From: Halalkalibacillus halophilus DSM 18494
GTDB taxonomy: Bacteria; Bacillota; Bacilli; Bacillales; Alkalibacillaceae
Assembly (NCBI RefSeq): GCF_000423105.1
Contig: NZ_KE383978.1
Span: forward strand, 221,450 to 285,449
Length of the DNA: 64,000 nt
Direction of reading: 5' to 3'
Part shown: positions 17,641 to 24,977 of the stretch, one piece after another
How the letters are laid out: the number at the start of each line of letters is the position of its first letter
Position numbering within the stretch: the first letter of the stretch is position 1
The notes under the pieces: model-generated
What the model was told of the DNA's origin: nothing
Databases searched by the model: none
What the model saw: the letters and a program-made list of their open reading frames with translations, nothing else
Translations under genes and position numbers: made by a program

Positions 17641-17760
17641 AGTGAAGTTATGAGATTTCTGGATATACGGTAAATTTTGTGGATTTATGCTAATATTTCT
17701 GGAAAAAAACGCTACTTTTCTGGATATATGTTTGTTTTTGTGGATATAAATCATGCGAAT
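17641..17760. repeat. Fixed-pitch phrase array (TTTCTGGATATA type)
   Basis: GGAT-centred phrases lie at 17661, 17681, 17701, 17722 and 17742 (spacing 20, 20, 21, 20): TTTCTGGATATA, TTTTGTGGATTTA, TTTCTGGAAAAA, TTTCTGGATATA, TTTTGTGGATATA. A weaker unit lies near 17641. The bases between phrases are not alike. Unlike the other arrays it sits between two genes that read the same way and appear co-transcribed. Confidence 0.8.
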
Positions 17761-17779
17761 AAAAGAGGAGAGATTATAG

Positions 17780-18919
17780 ATGAATTTTCAACTAACAGAA
17801 GAACAGCAAATGCTACGTAAAATGGTGCGTGATTACGCGACGAAAGAAGTGGAGCCAACAGCTGCAGAACGTGATGAAGAAGAGCGCTTTGACCGTGAAA
17901 TTTTTGACAAAATGGCGGAACTTGGGCTTACAGGTATTCCTTGGCCAGAAGAGTACGGTGGAATTGGATCGGACTTTGTCAGCTACGCAATTGCAGTCGA
18001 AGAACTTTCACGCGTGTGTGCTTCCACAGGTGTAACGTTATCAGCTCATATTTCATTAGCGAGCTGGCCGATTTATACTTACGGAAATGAAGAACAAAAA
18101 CAAAACTTCTTACAACGTCTAGCAACTGGGGAAGCTTTAGGGGCGTACGCTTTATCTGAACCGGGTGCAGGAAGTGACGTGTCATCGATGAAATGTTCTG
18201 CAAAAGCTGATGGCGATGATTATATTTTAAATGGTAGTAAAGTTTGGATTACAAACGGTGGAGTTGCTGACATTTACGTTGTATTCGCTAAAACGGATCA
18301 CGACGCGAAACATAAAGGGATTTCCGCGTTTATCGTAGAAAAAGGCACGGACGGTTTCACTTTCGGTAAGAAAGAAGAAAAGCTAGGGATCCGTTCCAGC
18401 CCAACGACAGAGTTGATTTTTGAAAACTGCCGTGTGCCAAAAGCGAACATGCTCGGAGCAGAAGGTGATGGTTTCAAAATTGCGATGACTACACTTGATG
18501 GTGGACGTAATGGTATCGCTGCTCAAGCTGTTGGAATCGCACAAGGCGCGTTAGATGCTGCTGTTGATTATGCAAAAGAGCGTGAACAGTTCGGTAAGCC
18601 AATTGCCCAGAATCAAGGTATTTCGTTTAAACTTGCTGATATGACTACAGAAATCGAAGCTTCTAGATTACTTACTTACCAAGCAGCTTACAATGAGTCA
18701 GCAGGAATTCCTTATCAGAAGGAATCAGCAATGGCGAAGCTTCTAGCAGGTGATACGGCAATGAAGGTTACAGTAGAAGCGGTGCAAGTATTCGGTGGAT
18801 ATGGTTATACAAAGGACTATCCAGTAGAACGTTATATGCGTGATGCGAAAATCACACAGATCTATGAAGGAACTCAAGAAATTCAACGTCTTGTAATCGG
18901 ACGTATGTTGACGAAGTAA
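17780..18919 (+). CDS. Acyl-CoA dehydrogenase (butyryl/isovaleryl type)
   Basis: 379 aa, same family and length as the gene at 16487. Motifs: YALSEPGAGSDVSS, VWITNGGVADIYV and QVFGGYGYTKDYPVERY, with IYEGTQEIQ carrying the catalytic Glu region. FAD- and ETF-dependent. The start ATG follows AGAGGAGAG. Placement next to isobutyryl-CoA mutase genes suggests short or branched acyl-CoA substrates, but the exact one cannot be read from sequence. Followed by a palindromic element at 18985. Confidence 0.92.
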   Translation: MNFQLTEEQQMLRKMVRDYATKEVEPTAAERDEEERFDREIFDKMAELGLTGIPWPEEYGGIGSDFVSYAIAVEELSRVCASTGVTLSAHISLASWPIYTYGNEEQKQNFLQRLATGEALGAYALSEPGAGSDVSSMKCSAKADGDDYILNGSKVWITNGGVADIYVVFAKTDHDAKHKGISAFIVEKGTDGFTFGKKEEKLGIRSSPTTELIFENCRVPKANMLGAEGDGFKIAMTTLDGGRNGIAAQAVGIAQGALDAAVDYAKEREQFGKPIAQNQGISFKLADMTTEIEASRLLTYQAAYNESAGIPYQKESAMAKLLAGDTAMKVTVEAVQVFGGYGYTKDYPVERYMRDAKITQIYEGTQEIQRLVIGRMLTK

Positions 18920-18984
18920 ATCTAATTAAGTAGTAACAGTATTCTTTTAAAAGTTATTGCTGAAATCATACTTGGTTCCACTGG

Positions 18985-19128
18985 GTTGTTGTATTGTAAT
19001 GAGCGAAGGTGACGACTCCGGTGGGATTAGCACGAGTCTCGAGACCCCGGAGGAAGTGATTTTCTTCCGAGGAGGCTTGAGCCGTGCCCCACGGAAAGCG
19101 TTCACCGAAAGCGAATTACAATAACAAC
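18985..19128. repeat. Long palindromic element, copy 2
   Basis: 144 bp with near-perfect terminal arms: GTTGTTGTATTGTAATGAGC and GCGAATTACAATAACAAC, followed inward by GGTGA/TCACC. The core holds CGACTCCGGTGGGA, GAGACCCCGGAGGAAGTG, CTTCCGAGGAGGCTTGAG and CCCACGGAAAGCG, the same modules as the element at 4387. No open reading frame of note. It lies in the gap between the second acyl-CoA dehydrogenase and meaB. Confidence 0.8.
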
Positions 19129-19180
19129 AACGGACATCGTCAAAGCTATAAATAGTAACAAACAGAAAGGAAGTGATCGT

Positions 19181-20146
19181 ATTACAACAGATGCTCATGC
19201 TATTGCAGATCGTGTGGCAAACCAAGACCAGCGCGCCCTTGCTAAAGTGATTACGATGATCGAAAATGACCATCCGAAAAAACTTTCGATTATGAGTGAT
19301 TTGAATGCACGTAAGAAAAATGCGCATTACATTGGAATAACCGGTTCACCTGGTGCAGGCAAAAGTTCGGTCGTCGATCACTTCCTGACGTTACTACGAG
19401 AAAAGAATAAAAAGATTGCAGTCATAGCTGTCGATCCTACCAGCCCGTTTAGTGGAGGTGCTTTACTAGGAGACCGCGTACGAATGCAAAAGCACTTCAC
19501 GGATGAAAATGTGTTTATTCGTAGCATGGCGACTCGTGGAAGTATCGGGGGTCTTGCCAGAGCTACCAAAGATGCGATCAGGGCTTGCGACGCATATGGT
19601 TTTGATTATATTTTAATTGAAACGGTCGGTGTTGGTCAGTCAGAACTCGATATTATGAAAGTGGCGGACACAACAGCCGTTGTCTTAACTCCGAACTCGG
19701 GTGACATCATGCAAGTGTTTAAAGCAGGAATTATGGAGATTGCGGATTTGTTTATTTTAAATAAGTCTGATCTTCCAGGAGTAAATAAGTTGAAAAGCCA
19801 ACTAGAAGACTTGATTCATATAGCAGGTCACAAGGGCCTCGAGCCACCAATTATTGAAACAACTTCTTCTGAAAAGCCGAGTGGATTCGACAACCTATAT
19901 GAAGCTTTTAACAAGCATTGGACATACTTAGAAGAAACGAAAACAGGTAAAGAAAAACGCCAGGAACAGCTACAGTATGAGGTTTATGAACTGATTCAAG
20001 AAGAGTTATGGAAAGAAATTAAACAATCGATTGAGCAAGATGAAGCAAAGCAAAGAAGCTTATCTGAACATGGGGATCCATACCAAATCGCAGAACAATG
20101 GTTAAAAGAATGGCGAAGGAATAGGAAGGGTGATTCAGGTGGTTAA
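19181..20146 (+). CDS. meaB: MeaB/ArgK-type G protein chaperone of acyl-CoA mutase
   Basis: P-loop GTPase that guards and reloads the B12 site of acyl-CoA mutases. Motifs: Walker A GITGSPGAGKSS, Walker B region IAVDPTSPF, GDRVRMQ, FDYILIETVGVGQSE and the NKSD guanine-binding motif. The first usable standard codon, GTG 19214, would cut into the conserved first helix. The frame is open upstream and gives TTDAHAIADRV, matching the family. A strong site AAGGAAGTGATC (19167-19178) is spaced for ATT at 19181, so I propose an AUU start (about 321 aa). Overlaps the TetR gene by 8 nt. Confidence 0.85.
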   Translation: MTTDAHAIADRVANQDQRALAKVITMIENDHPKKLSIMSDLNARKKNAHYIGITGSPGAGKSSVVDHFLTLLREKNKKIAVIAVDPTSPFSGGALLGDRVRMQKHFTDENVFIRSMATRGSIGGLARATKDAIRACDAYGFDYILIETVGVGQSELDIMKVADTTAVVLTPNSGDIMQVFKAGIMEIADLFILNKSDLPGVNKLKSQLEDLIHIAGHKGLEPPIIETTSSEKPSGFDNLYEAFNKHWTYLEETKTGKEKRQEQLQYEVYELIQEELWKEIKQSIEQDEAKQRSLSEHGDPYQIAEQWLKEWRRNRKGDSGG

Positions 20147-20786
20147 GGACATCGCTTCATCCATCAAGGACCAAAAGCTTGTAGAGAAACGCCGAGCGGA
20201 ACTTCAAAAAGGTGCCGTTAGTTTGTTTAAACAAAAGGGATTTCATCGTGCAACGACACGTGAAATTGCACAGGCGGCAGGATTTTCGATTGGAACACTC
20301 TATGAATATATAAGAAAAAAAGAAGATGTATTATTTTTAGTATGCGATGCCATTTATGATGAAGTGAAGGCTCGAATGGAAGCTGTCATTGATACCAACC
20401 AAGCTTCTGAACATGCTCTCTATGAAGCTGTAGCTTCCTATTTTCAATTGATGGATGATATGCAAGATGAAGTGCTCGTACTTTATCAAGAACTTAAAGC
20501 GCTACCGAAAGATGCACAAGAGTATGTGTTGGATAAAGAAATGGAGATGTTGGCCTTTTTTGAAAGGCTTTTAGACAACAGTTCATCAGAGTTTCTATCT
20601 ACACAACAGATTAATTTAATTGCTCATAACATTCTAATCCAAGGCCAGATGTGGGGATTCAGAAGGTGGGTCATGCAAAAGCAATTCACATTAGAAACAT
20701 ATACAGAGGAACAATTTAAACTTTTGAAAAGCCAGCTTGATGGACTAAAAGCAAGCCATCAATCTACTGGTAAAGTAAGCTCATAA
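20139..20786 (+). CDS. TetR family regulator of the acyl-CoA mutase cluster
   Basis: About 215 aa. The N-terminal DNA-binding domain includes RATTREIAQAAGFSIGTLY (about residues 40-60), a typical TetR helix-turn-helix, and the helical C-terminal ligand domain has LYQELKALPKD. Start placed at GTG 20139; the in-frame GTG at 20130 lies within its ribosome-binding site GGAAGGGTGATTC. It overlaps the meaB end and is followed 15 nt later by icmF, so the three are one unit. It likely senses an acyl-CoA and may bind the dyad at 14341 (inference). It is not clearly FadR itself. Confidence 0.85.
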   Translation: MVKDIASSIKDQKLVEKRRAELQKGAVSLFKQKGFHRATTREIAQAAGFSIGTLYEYIRKKEDVLFLVCDAIYDEVKARMEAVIDTNQASEHALYEAVASYFQLMDDMQDEVLVLYQELKALPKDAQEYVLDKEMEMLAFFERLLDNSSSEFLSTQQINLIAHNILIQGQMWGFRRWVMQKQFTLETYTEEQFKLLKSQLDGLKASHQSTGKVSS

Positions 20787-20801
20787 GAGAGGAGAATTGA
20801 C

Positions 20802-23800
20802 ATGCAACAAGTAGAGCCATATGAAGTGAACCATCCTGTACGTTTTGTAACAGCTTCTAGTTTATTTGACGGTCATGATGCTTCCATCAATATCATGCGT
20901 CGAATTTTACAAGCGAGTGGAGCAGAAGTAATCCACCTTGGACATAACCGTTCGGTAGAAGAAGTGGTGAATGCGGCAGTACAAGAAGACGCACAAGGTA
21001 TTGCGATTTCATCTTATCAAGGGGGCCACGTCGAATACTTTAAGTACATGGTTGATTTGTTAAATGAAAAAAATGCCGGTCATATTCGTGTATATGGTGG
21101 CGGTGGTGGAGTAATTATGCCACGGGAAATCAAGGAGTTACACGATTACGGTGTTGCTCGTATTTTCTCACCTGAAGATGGACGTGAGACGGGGCTTCAA
21201 GGAATGATCAACCGCATGTTAGAAGAATGTGATCACCCAACCCCGTTTGAGTTAGAAGAAGATGCGAAAAAGGCGAAAGAAGGTAATTATCAAGCAATTG
21301 CACGACTTATTTCACACGTAGAAAATGATCATGTTTCAAGTGAAAAATTGGCGGAACTATTAAAGGTTGAGGGATCGAATATTCCTGTTTTAGGAATCAC
21401 AGGTACAGGTGGTGCTGGTAAAAGTTCTCTTACTGATGAGTTGATTCGCCGTTTCATCAACGAAGTACCAGACAAAAAAATTGCTATCCTTTCTGTGGAT
21501 CCAACGAAGAAGAAAACGGGTGGAGCTTTATTAGGTGACCGTATTCGTATGAACGCGATTTTTAACCCTCGTGTGTACATGCGTTCCCTTGCTACTCGTG
21601 ACTCTAAAAGTGAGCTTTCCAAAGCTATTTTAGATGCGATTGATGTGGTTAAGGCTGCAGATTTTGATTTTGTAATAGTGGAAACTAGTGGAATTGGACA
21701 AGGAGACGCTGAAATTACGGAAATTACGGACCTATCGATGTACGTGATGACAGCAGAATTCGGAGCTCCGTCTCAACTTGAGAAGATTGATATGATCGAT
21801 TTTGCAGATTTCATTGTCATCAATAAATTTGAGCAAAAAGGTTCAGAGGACGCTCTTCGTCAAGTACGTAAGCAGTACGAACGTGGACATATGCGTTTTC
21901 ATGAAGATCATGAGACATTCCCAGTTTTCGGCACCATCGCAAGCCAGTTTAACGACCCAGGAACGAACACGGTCTTCGCTTCGATTTTAGAGACGTTGAA
22001 CGAACGTTTTGATTGGGGCGCGGAAGTTCCATTCGATACGACCATTAAGCTAGTGGAGAAGCAAAACTTGATTATTCCTCCAGAACGACGTCAATATTTA
22101 CGCGATATCGTTCAGGCAGTGCATAGCTATAAAGAAGATGCGGTAAAACAAAGTGAAGCTGCTTCGAAACTTTATCAGTTAAAAGGTGCACAAGATGAAC
22201 TTGGAGAAGAAGGAAAAGCTCTCCAGTCCTTAATTGAACGTTATGAAGAGGCGTTAACAGATGAAAGTAGAAAGAAGTTAGAAGACTATAATCAACTACA
22301 AGATACGTACACAAAAGATGAGATGTCGTATGAAGTTCGCGGAAAAGAATTTAAAGTGGATTTAATGACAGAAAGTATTTCCGGTATTAAAGTTCCAAAA
22401 GTTGCCTTACCTAAGTTCAATGACTGGGGCGACCGTGTCAAATGGATGTTCCTTGAAAACGTACCTGGTTCGTTCCCGTTCACAGCTGGAGTATTTCCAT
22501 TTAAACGGACAGGGGAAGACCCAACACGACAGTTCGCTGGAGAAGGGACACCGGAACGTACGAATCGTCGTTTCCATTATTTATCGAAAAATGAACCTGC
22601 GAAACGTTTAAGTACAGCGTTTGATTCAGTGACATTATACGGGGAAGACCCAGACGAGCGTCCAGATATTTATGGTAAAGTCGGGGAATCTGGCGTGAGC
22701 ATCTGTACAGTGGAAGACATGAAGAAGCTATATGACGGTTTTGATTTATGTGACCCATTAACATCTGTATCGATGACGATTAATGGACCTGCTCCGATTA
22801 TTTTAGCGATGTTCTTTAATGCAGCGATTGATCAACAAGTTGCGAAATTCACTGAAAAAGAAGGTCGCGAGCCAAACAGTGAAGAGCGTCAACAGTTAGA
22901 AACGGAAACAATTTCTGTTGTTCGTGGAACAGTGCAAGCAGATATTTTAAAAGAAGACCAAGGACAGAACACATGTATCTTCTCAACAGAATTTGCGTTA
23001 CGTATGATGGGTGATATTCAAGCACACTTTATTGAAAATGAAGTACGTAACTATTACTCTGTGTCGATCTCTGGGTATCACATTGCGGAAGCTGGTGCGA
23101 ACCCAATCAGTCAGTTGGCGTTTACGTTAGCAAACGGGTTCACCTATGTGGAGTACTATTTGAGTCGCGGGATGGACATTAATAAATTTGCGCCAAACTT
23201 GTCGTTCTTCTTTTCAAACGGACTAGACCCAGAATATACAGTAATCGGCCGTGTCGCGCGTAGAATCTGGTCGATTGTTATGCGTGATAAATACGGTGCA
23301 AACGAACGAAGCCAGAAGTTGAAGTACCATATTCAAACGTCAGGTCGTTCCCTGCACGCACAAGAAGTCGACTTTAATGATATCCGTACTACATTGCAGG
23401 CATTGATTGCGATTCAAGATAATACGAATTCACTTCATACGAATGCTTATGATGAGGCAATTACGACACCGACAGAAGAATCTGTGCGTCGTGCCATGGC
23501 GATTCAGATGATCATTAATAAAGAGTTTGGCTTAACAAAAACAGAGAACTCTCTACAAGGTTCGTTTATTTTAGAGGAATTGACGGAATTAGTAGAAGAA
23601 GCTGTGTTACAAGAGTTCGAACGAATCAATGATCGTGGCGGCGTATTAGGAGCAATGGAACGCCAATACCAACGCGGTAAAATTCAAGAAGAATCCTTAT
23701 ATTATGAAGGCAAAAAACATTCTGGTGAGCTTCCTATTGTAGGAGTTAACACGTACCAGAATCCAAACCCACCTTCCGAAGATGAAATCAACGCAATGGA

Positions 23801-24029
23801 AATTGCAAGAGCATCTCAAGAAGAGAAACAGCAACAAATTAAAAACTTACGTGACTTCCAAAAACGTAATGAAACTGAAGCGGAAGTAGCATTGAACCGC
23901 TTGAAAGAAGTAGCATCTACAGATGGAAACATTTTCGCAGAACTACTTCACACGGTTCGCGTAGCAAGTTTAGGACAGATCACCAACGCATTATACGAAG
24001 TCGGCGGACAATATCGTCGAAATATGTAA
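20802..24029 (+). CDS. icmF: Fused isobutyryl-CoA mutase IcmF
   Basis: 1075-aa B12 enzyme that interconverts isobutyryl-CoA and n-butyryl-CoA (related enzymes also use isovaleryl/pivalyl-CoA). Order of parts: cobalamin-binding domain (about 12-145) with base-off His25 in DGHDAS and a Gly-rich YGGGGGVIMP; a MeaB-like GTPase domain with GITGTGGAGKSS near residue 200 and VINKFEQKG; a linker of about 100 residues; then the acyl-CoA mutase barrel, recognised by FPFTAGVFPFKRTGEDP and YSVSISGYHIAEAGANP. This is the full IcmF architecture and length. Start ATG follows AGAGAGGAG. Last gene of meaB-tetR-icmF. Confidence 0.96.
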   Translation: MQQVEPYEVNHPVRFVTASSLFDGHDASINIMRRILQASGAEVIHLGHNRSVEEVVNAAVQEDAQGIAISSYQGGHVEYFKYMVDLLNEKNAGHIRVYGGGGGVIMPREIKELHDYGVARIFSPEDGRETGLQGMINRMLEECDHPTPFELEEDAKKAKEGNYQAIARLISHVENDHVSSEKLAELLKVEGSNIPVLGITGTGGAGKSSLTDELIRRFINEVPDKKIAILSVDPTKKKTGGALLGDRIRMNAIFNPRVYMRSLATRDSKSELSKAILDAIDVVKAADFDFVIVETSGIGQGDAEITEITDLSMYVMTAEFGAPSQLEKIDMIDFADFIVINKFEQKGSEDALRQVRKQYERGHMRFHEDHETFPVFGTIASQFNDPGTNTVFASILETLNERFDWGAEVPFDTTIKLVEKQNLIIPPERRQYLRDIVQAVHSYKEDAVKQSEAASKLYQLKGAQDELGEEGKALQSLIERYEEALTDESRKKLEDYNQLQDTYTKDEMSYEVRGKEFKVDLMTESISGIKVPKVALPKFNDWGDRVKWMFLENVPGSFPFTAGVFPFKRTGEDPTRQFAGEGTPERTNRRFHYLSKNEPAKRLSTAFDSVTLYGEDPDERPDIYGKVGESGVSICTVEDMKKLYDGFDLCDPLTSVSMTINGPAPIILAMFFNAAIDQQVAKFTEKEGREPNSEERQQLETETISVVRGTVQADILKEDQGQNTCIFSTEFALRMMGDIQAHFIENEVRNYYSVSISGYHIAEAGANPISQLAFTLANGFTYVEYYLSRGMDINKFAPNLSFFFSNGLDPEYTVIGRVARRIWSIVMRDKYGANERSQKLKYHIQTSGRSLHAQEVDFNDIRTTLQALIAIQDNTNSLHTNAYDEAITTPTEESVRRAMAIQMIINKEFGLTKTENSLQGSFILEELTELVEEAVLQEFERINDRGGVLGAMERQYQRGKIQEESLYYEGKKHSGELPIVGVNTYQNPNPPSEDEINAMEIARASQEEKQQQIKNLRDFQKRNETEAEVALNRLKEVASTDGNIFAELLHTVRVASLGQITNALYEVGGQYRRNM

Positions 24030-24040
24030 CCTATTAACAG

Positions 24041-24076
24041 AACCTTCTCTCGATTGATTCGAGGGAAGGTTTTTTC
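24041..24076 (+). terminator. Terminator of icmF
   Basis: AACCTTCTCTCGA and TCGAGGGAAGGTT form a 13-bp stem (one mismatch) with loop TTGAT, followed by TTTT. Confidence 0.9.
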
Positions 24077-24120
24077 TGGTGCTGTAGGAGTCTACTGATG
24101 CAGAAGTGGATTGGATTCGG

Positions 24121-24170
24121 ATATCAGCCGTCAGCAGAATATATCAGCGATAGCGTTGAAATATGAACTA
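24121..24170. repeat. Short fixed-pitch phrase array (ATATCAG type)
   Basis: ATATCAGCCG, ATATCAGCGA and ATATGAACTA begin at 24121, 24141 and 24161, exactly 20 nt apart. Only three units are clear, so this is the weakest member of the set. It lies directly after the icmF terminator. Confidence 0.5.
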
Positions 24171-24216
24171 ACCCAACATGATTGTCATAAGCTTCATTCC
24201 AATCCACAGCTTTATA

Positions 24217-24246
24217 TTGACTGATAGGTATGATATTCTGTAAACT
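24217..24246 (+). promoter_or_regulatory. Likely SigA promoter of rpoE
   Basis: TTGACT (24217-24222) and TAAACT (24241-24246) with an 18-nt spacer; the leader to the GTG start would be about 60 nt. Confidence 0.45.
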
Positions 24247-24312
24247 AGGAAATTAGATATGTATAAACTGAAATTGAAATTTTTAGCATGAGATGATGAA
24301 GGGGTGCTGGTT

Positions 24313-24822
24313 GTGAGCATAGACAAATATACTAAGGATGAATTAAAAGAGCTTTCCATGATTGAAATCGCTTATGAAGTGATGACAGATGAAGGTAAAG
24401 CAATGAACTTCCAAGATCTGTTCAAAATAGTATCAGAATCAAAGGGATTCACGAAGAAAGATAAAGAAAAGTACATTTCCCAGCTGTATACTGATATTAA
24501 TGTTGATGGGCGCTTCTTATCTGTAGGTACGAATATGTGGGGCTTGAAGTACTGGTACCCTGTCGATCAAACGGAAGAAGATGCTTTCGTTGAAGAAAAG
24601 CCTAAGAAGAAAAAGAAAAAAGCTGCACCGAAAAAGAAAGCGAAAAAGAAGGCGCCAGCGGAAGATGTAACTTTAGAAGATGAATTGGATGACTCTGCTC
24701 CAGAAACGTCAGATGAATTATTTGATGATGAAGTGGTTCCGGAGCTCGGAGAAGAAGATCCGAATGAAGTTTTAGATGATGAGCTGGATGATGAAGACGA
24801 TGAGGAAGACACAACAAAGTAA
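24313..24822 (+). CDS. rpoE: RNA polymerase delta subunit
   Basis: About 169 aa. The N-terminal HARE-HTH domain (about 1-85) contains MIEIAYEVM and the conserved end WGLKYWYPVDQ. A lysine-rich block follows (KKKKKAAPKKKAKKK type) and then an Asp/Glu-only tail, as in B. subtilis RpoE. Delta displaces RNA polymerase from nucleic acids and speeds recycling, working with HelD. Start placed at GTG 24313 (MSIDKYTKDEL); the in-frame GTG at 24304 is inside the site AAGGGGTG. Precedes pyrG as in the B. subtilis chromosome. Confidence 0.95.
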   Translation: MSIDKYTKDELKELSMIEIAYEVMTDEGKAMNFQDLFKIVSESKGFTKKDKEKYISQLYTDINVDGRFLSVGTNMWGLKYWYPVDQTEEDAFVEEKPKKKKKKAAPKKKAKKKAPAEDVTLEDELDDSAPETSDELFDDEVVPELGEEDPNEVLDDELDDEDDEEDTTK

Positions 24823-24834
24823 TTGAAGTTCATC

Positions 24835-24873
24835 TTGACTTTACGTTCGTTCAGGCGTAATATTCTATGTGGG
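24835..24873 (+). promoter_or_regulatory. pyrG promoter with GGGCTC start tract
   Basis: TTGACT (24835-24840), 17 nt, TAATAT (24858-24863), then a predicted transcription start in GGGCTC at 24871. B. subtilis pyrG starts in the same sequence. There, low CTP makes polymerase stall and add extra G residues at the 5' end, and the G tract then pairs with the C-rich side of the terminator downstream. Confidence 0.8.
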
Positions 24874-24890
24874 CTCTCTAAAATAAATAA

Positions 24891-24924
24891 TAAGCTCCCG
24901 ATTGAATTCGGGAGCTTTTTTTGT
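24891..24924 (+). terminator. pyrG attenuator
   Basis: AAGCTCCCGA and TCGGGAGCTT form a 10-bp stem with loop TTGAAT and a T7 run, about 20 nt after the GGG start. The 5' arm GCTCCC can pair instead with a lengthened 5' G tract, which would remove the terminator. It is also placed to end rpoE transcripts. Confidence 0.85.
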
Positions 24925-24977
24925 TTTTTATATAGGCTTTTCGATATTTTAAGACTGGAAAGGTGAGGAACATAATC

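Noticed and set aside
18947..19327. 126-codon minus-strand frame near meaB
   Set aside because: It runs across the palindromic element and antisense to meaB, with no plausible start site.
24567..24833. Serine-rich minus-strand frame (88 codons)
   Set aside because: It is the mirror of the Asp/Glu-coding tail of rpoE; such mirrors always give Ser-rich frames.
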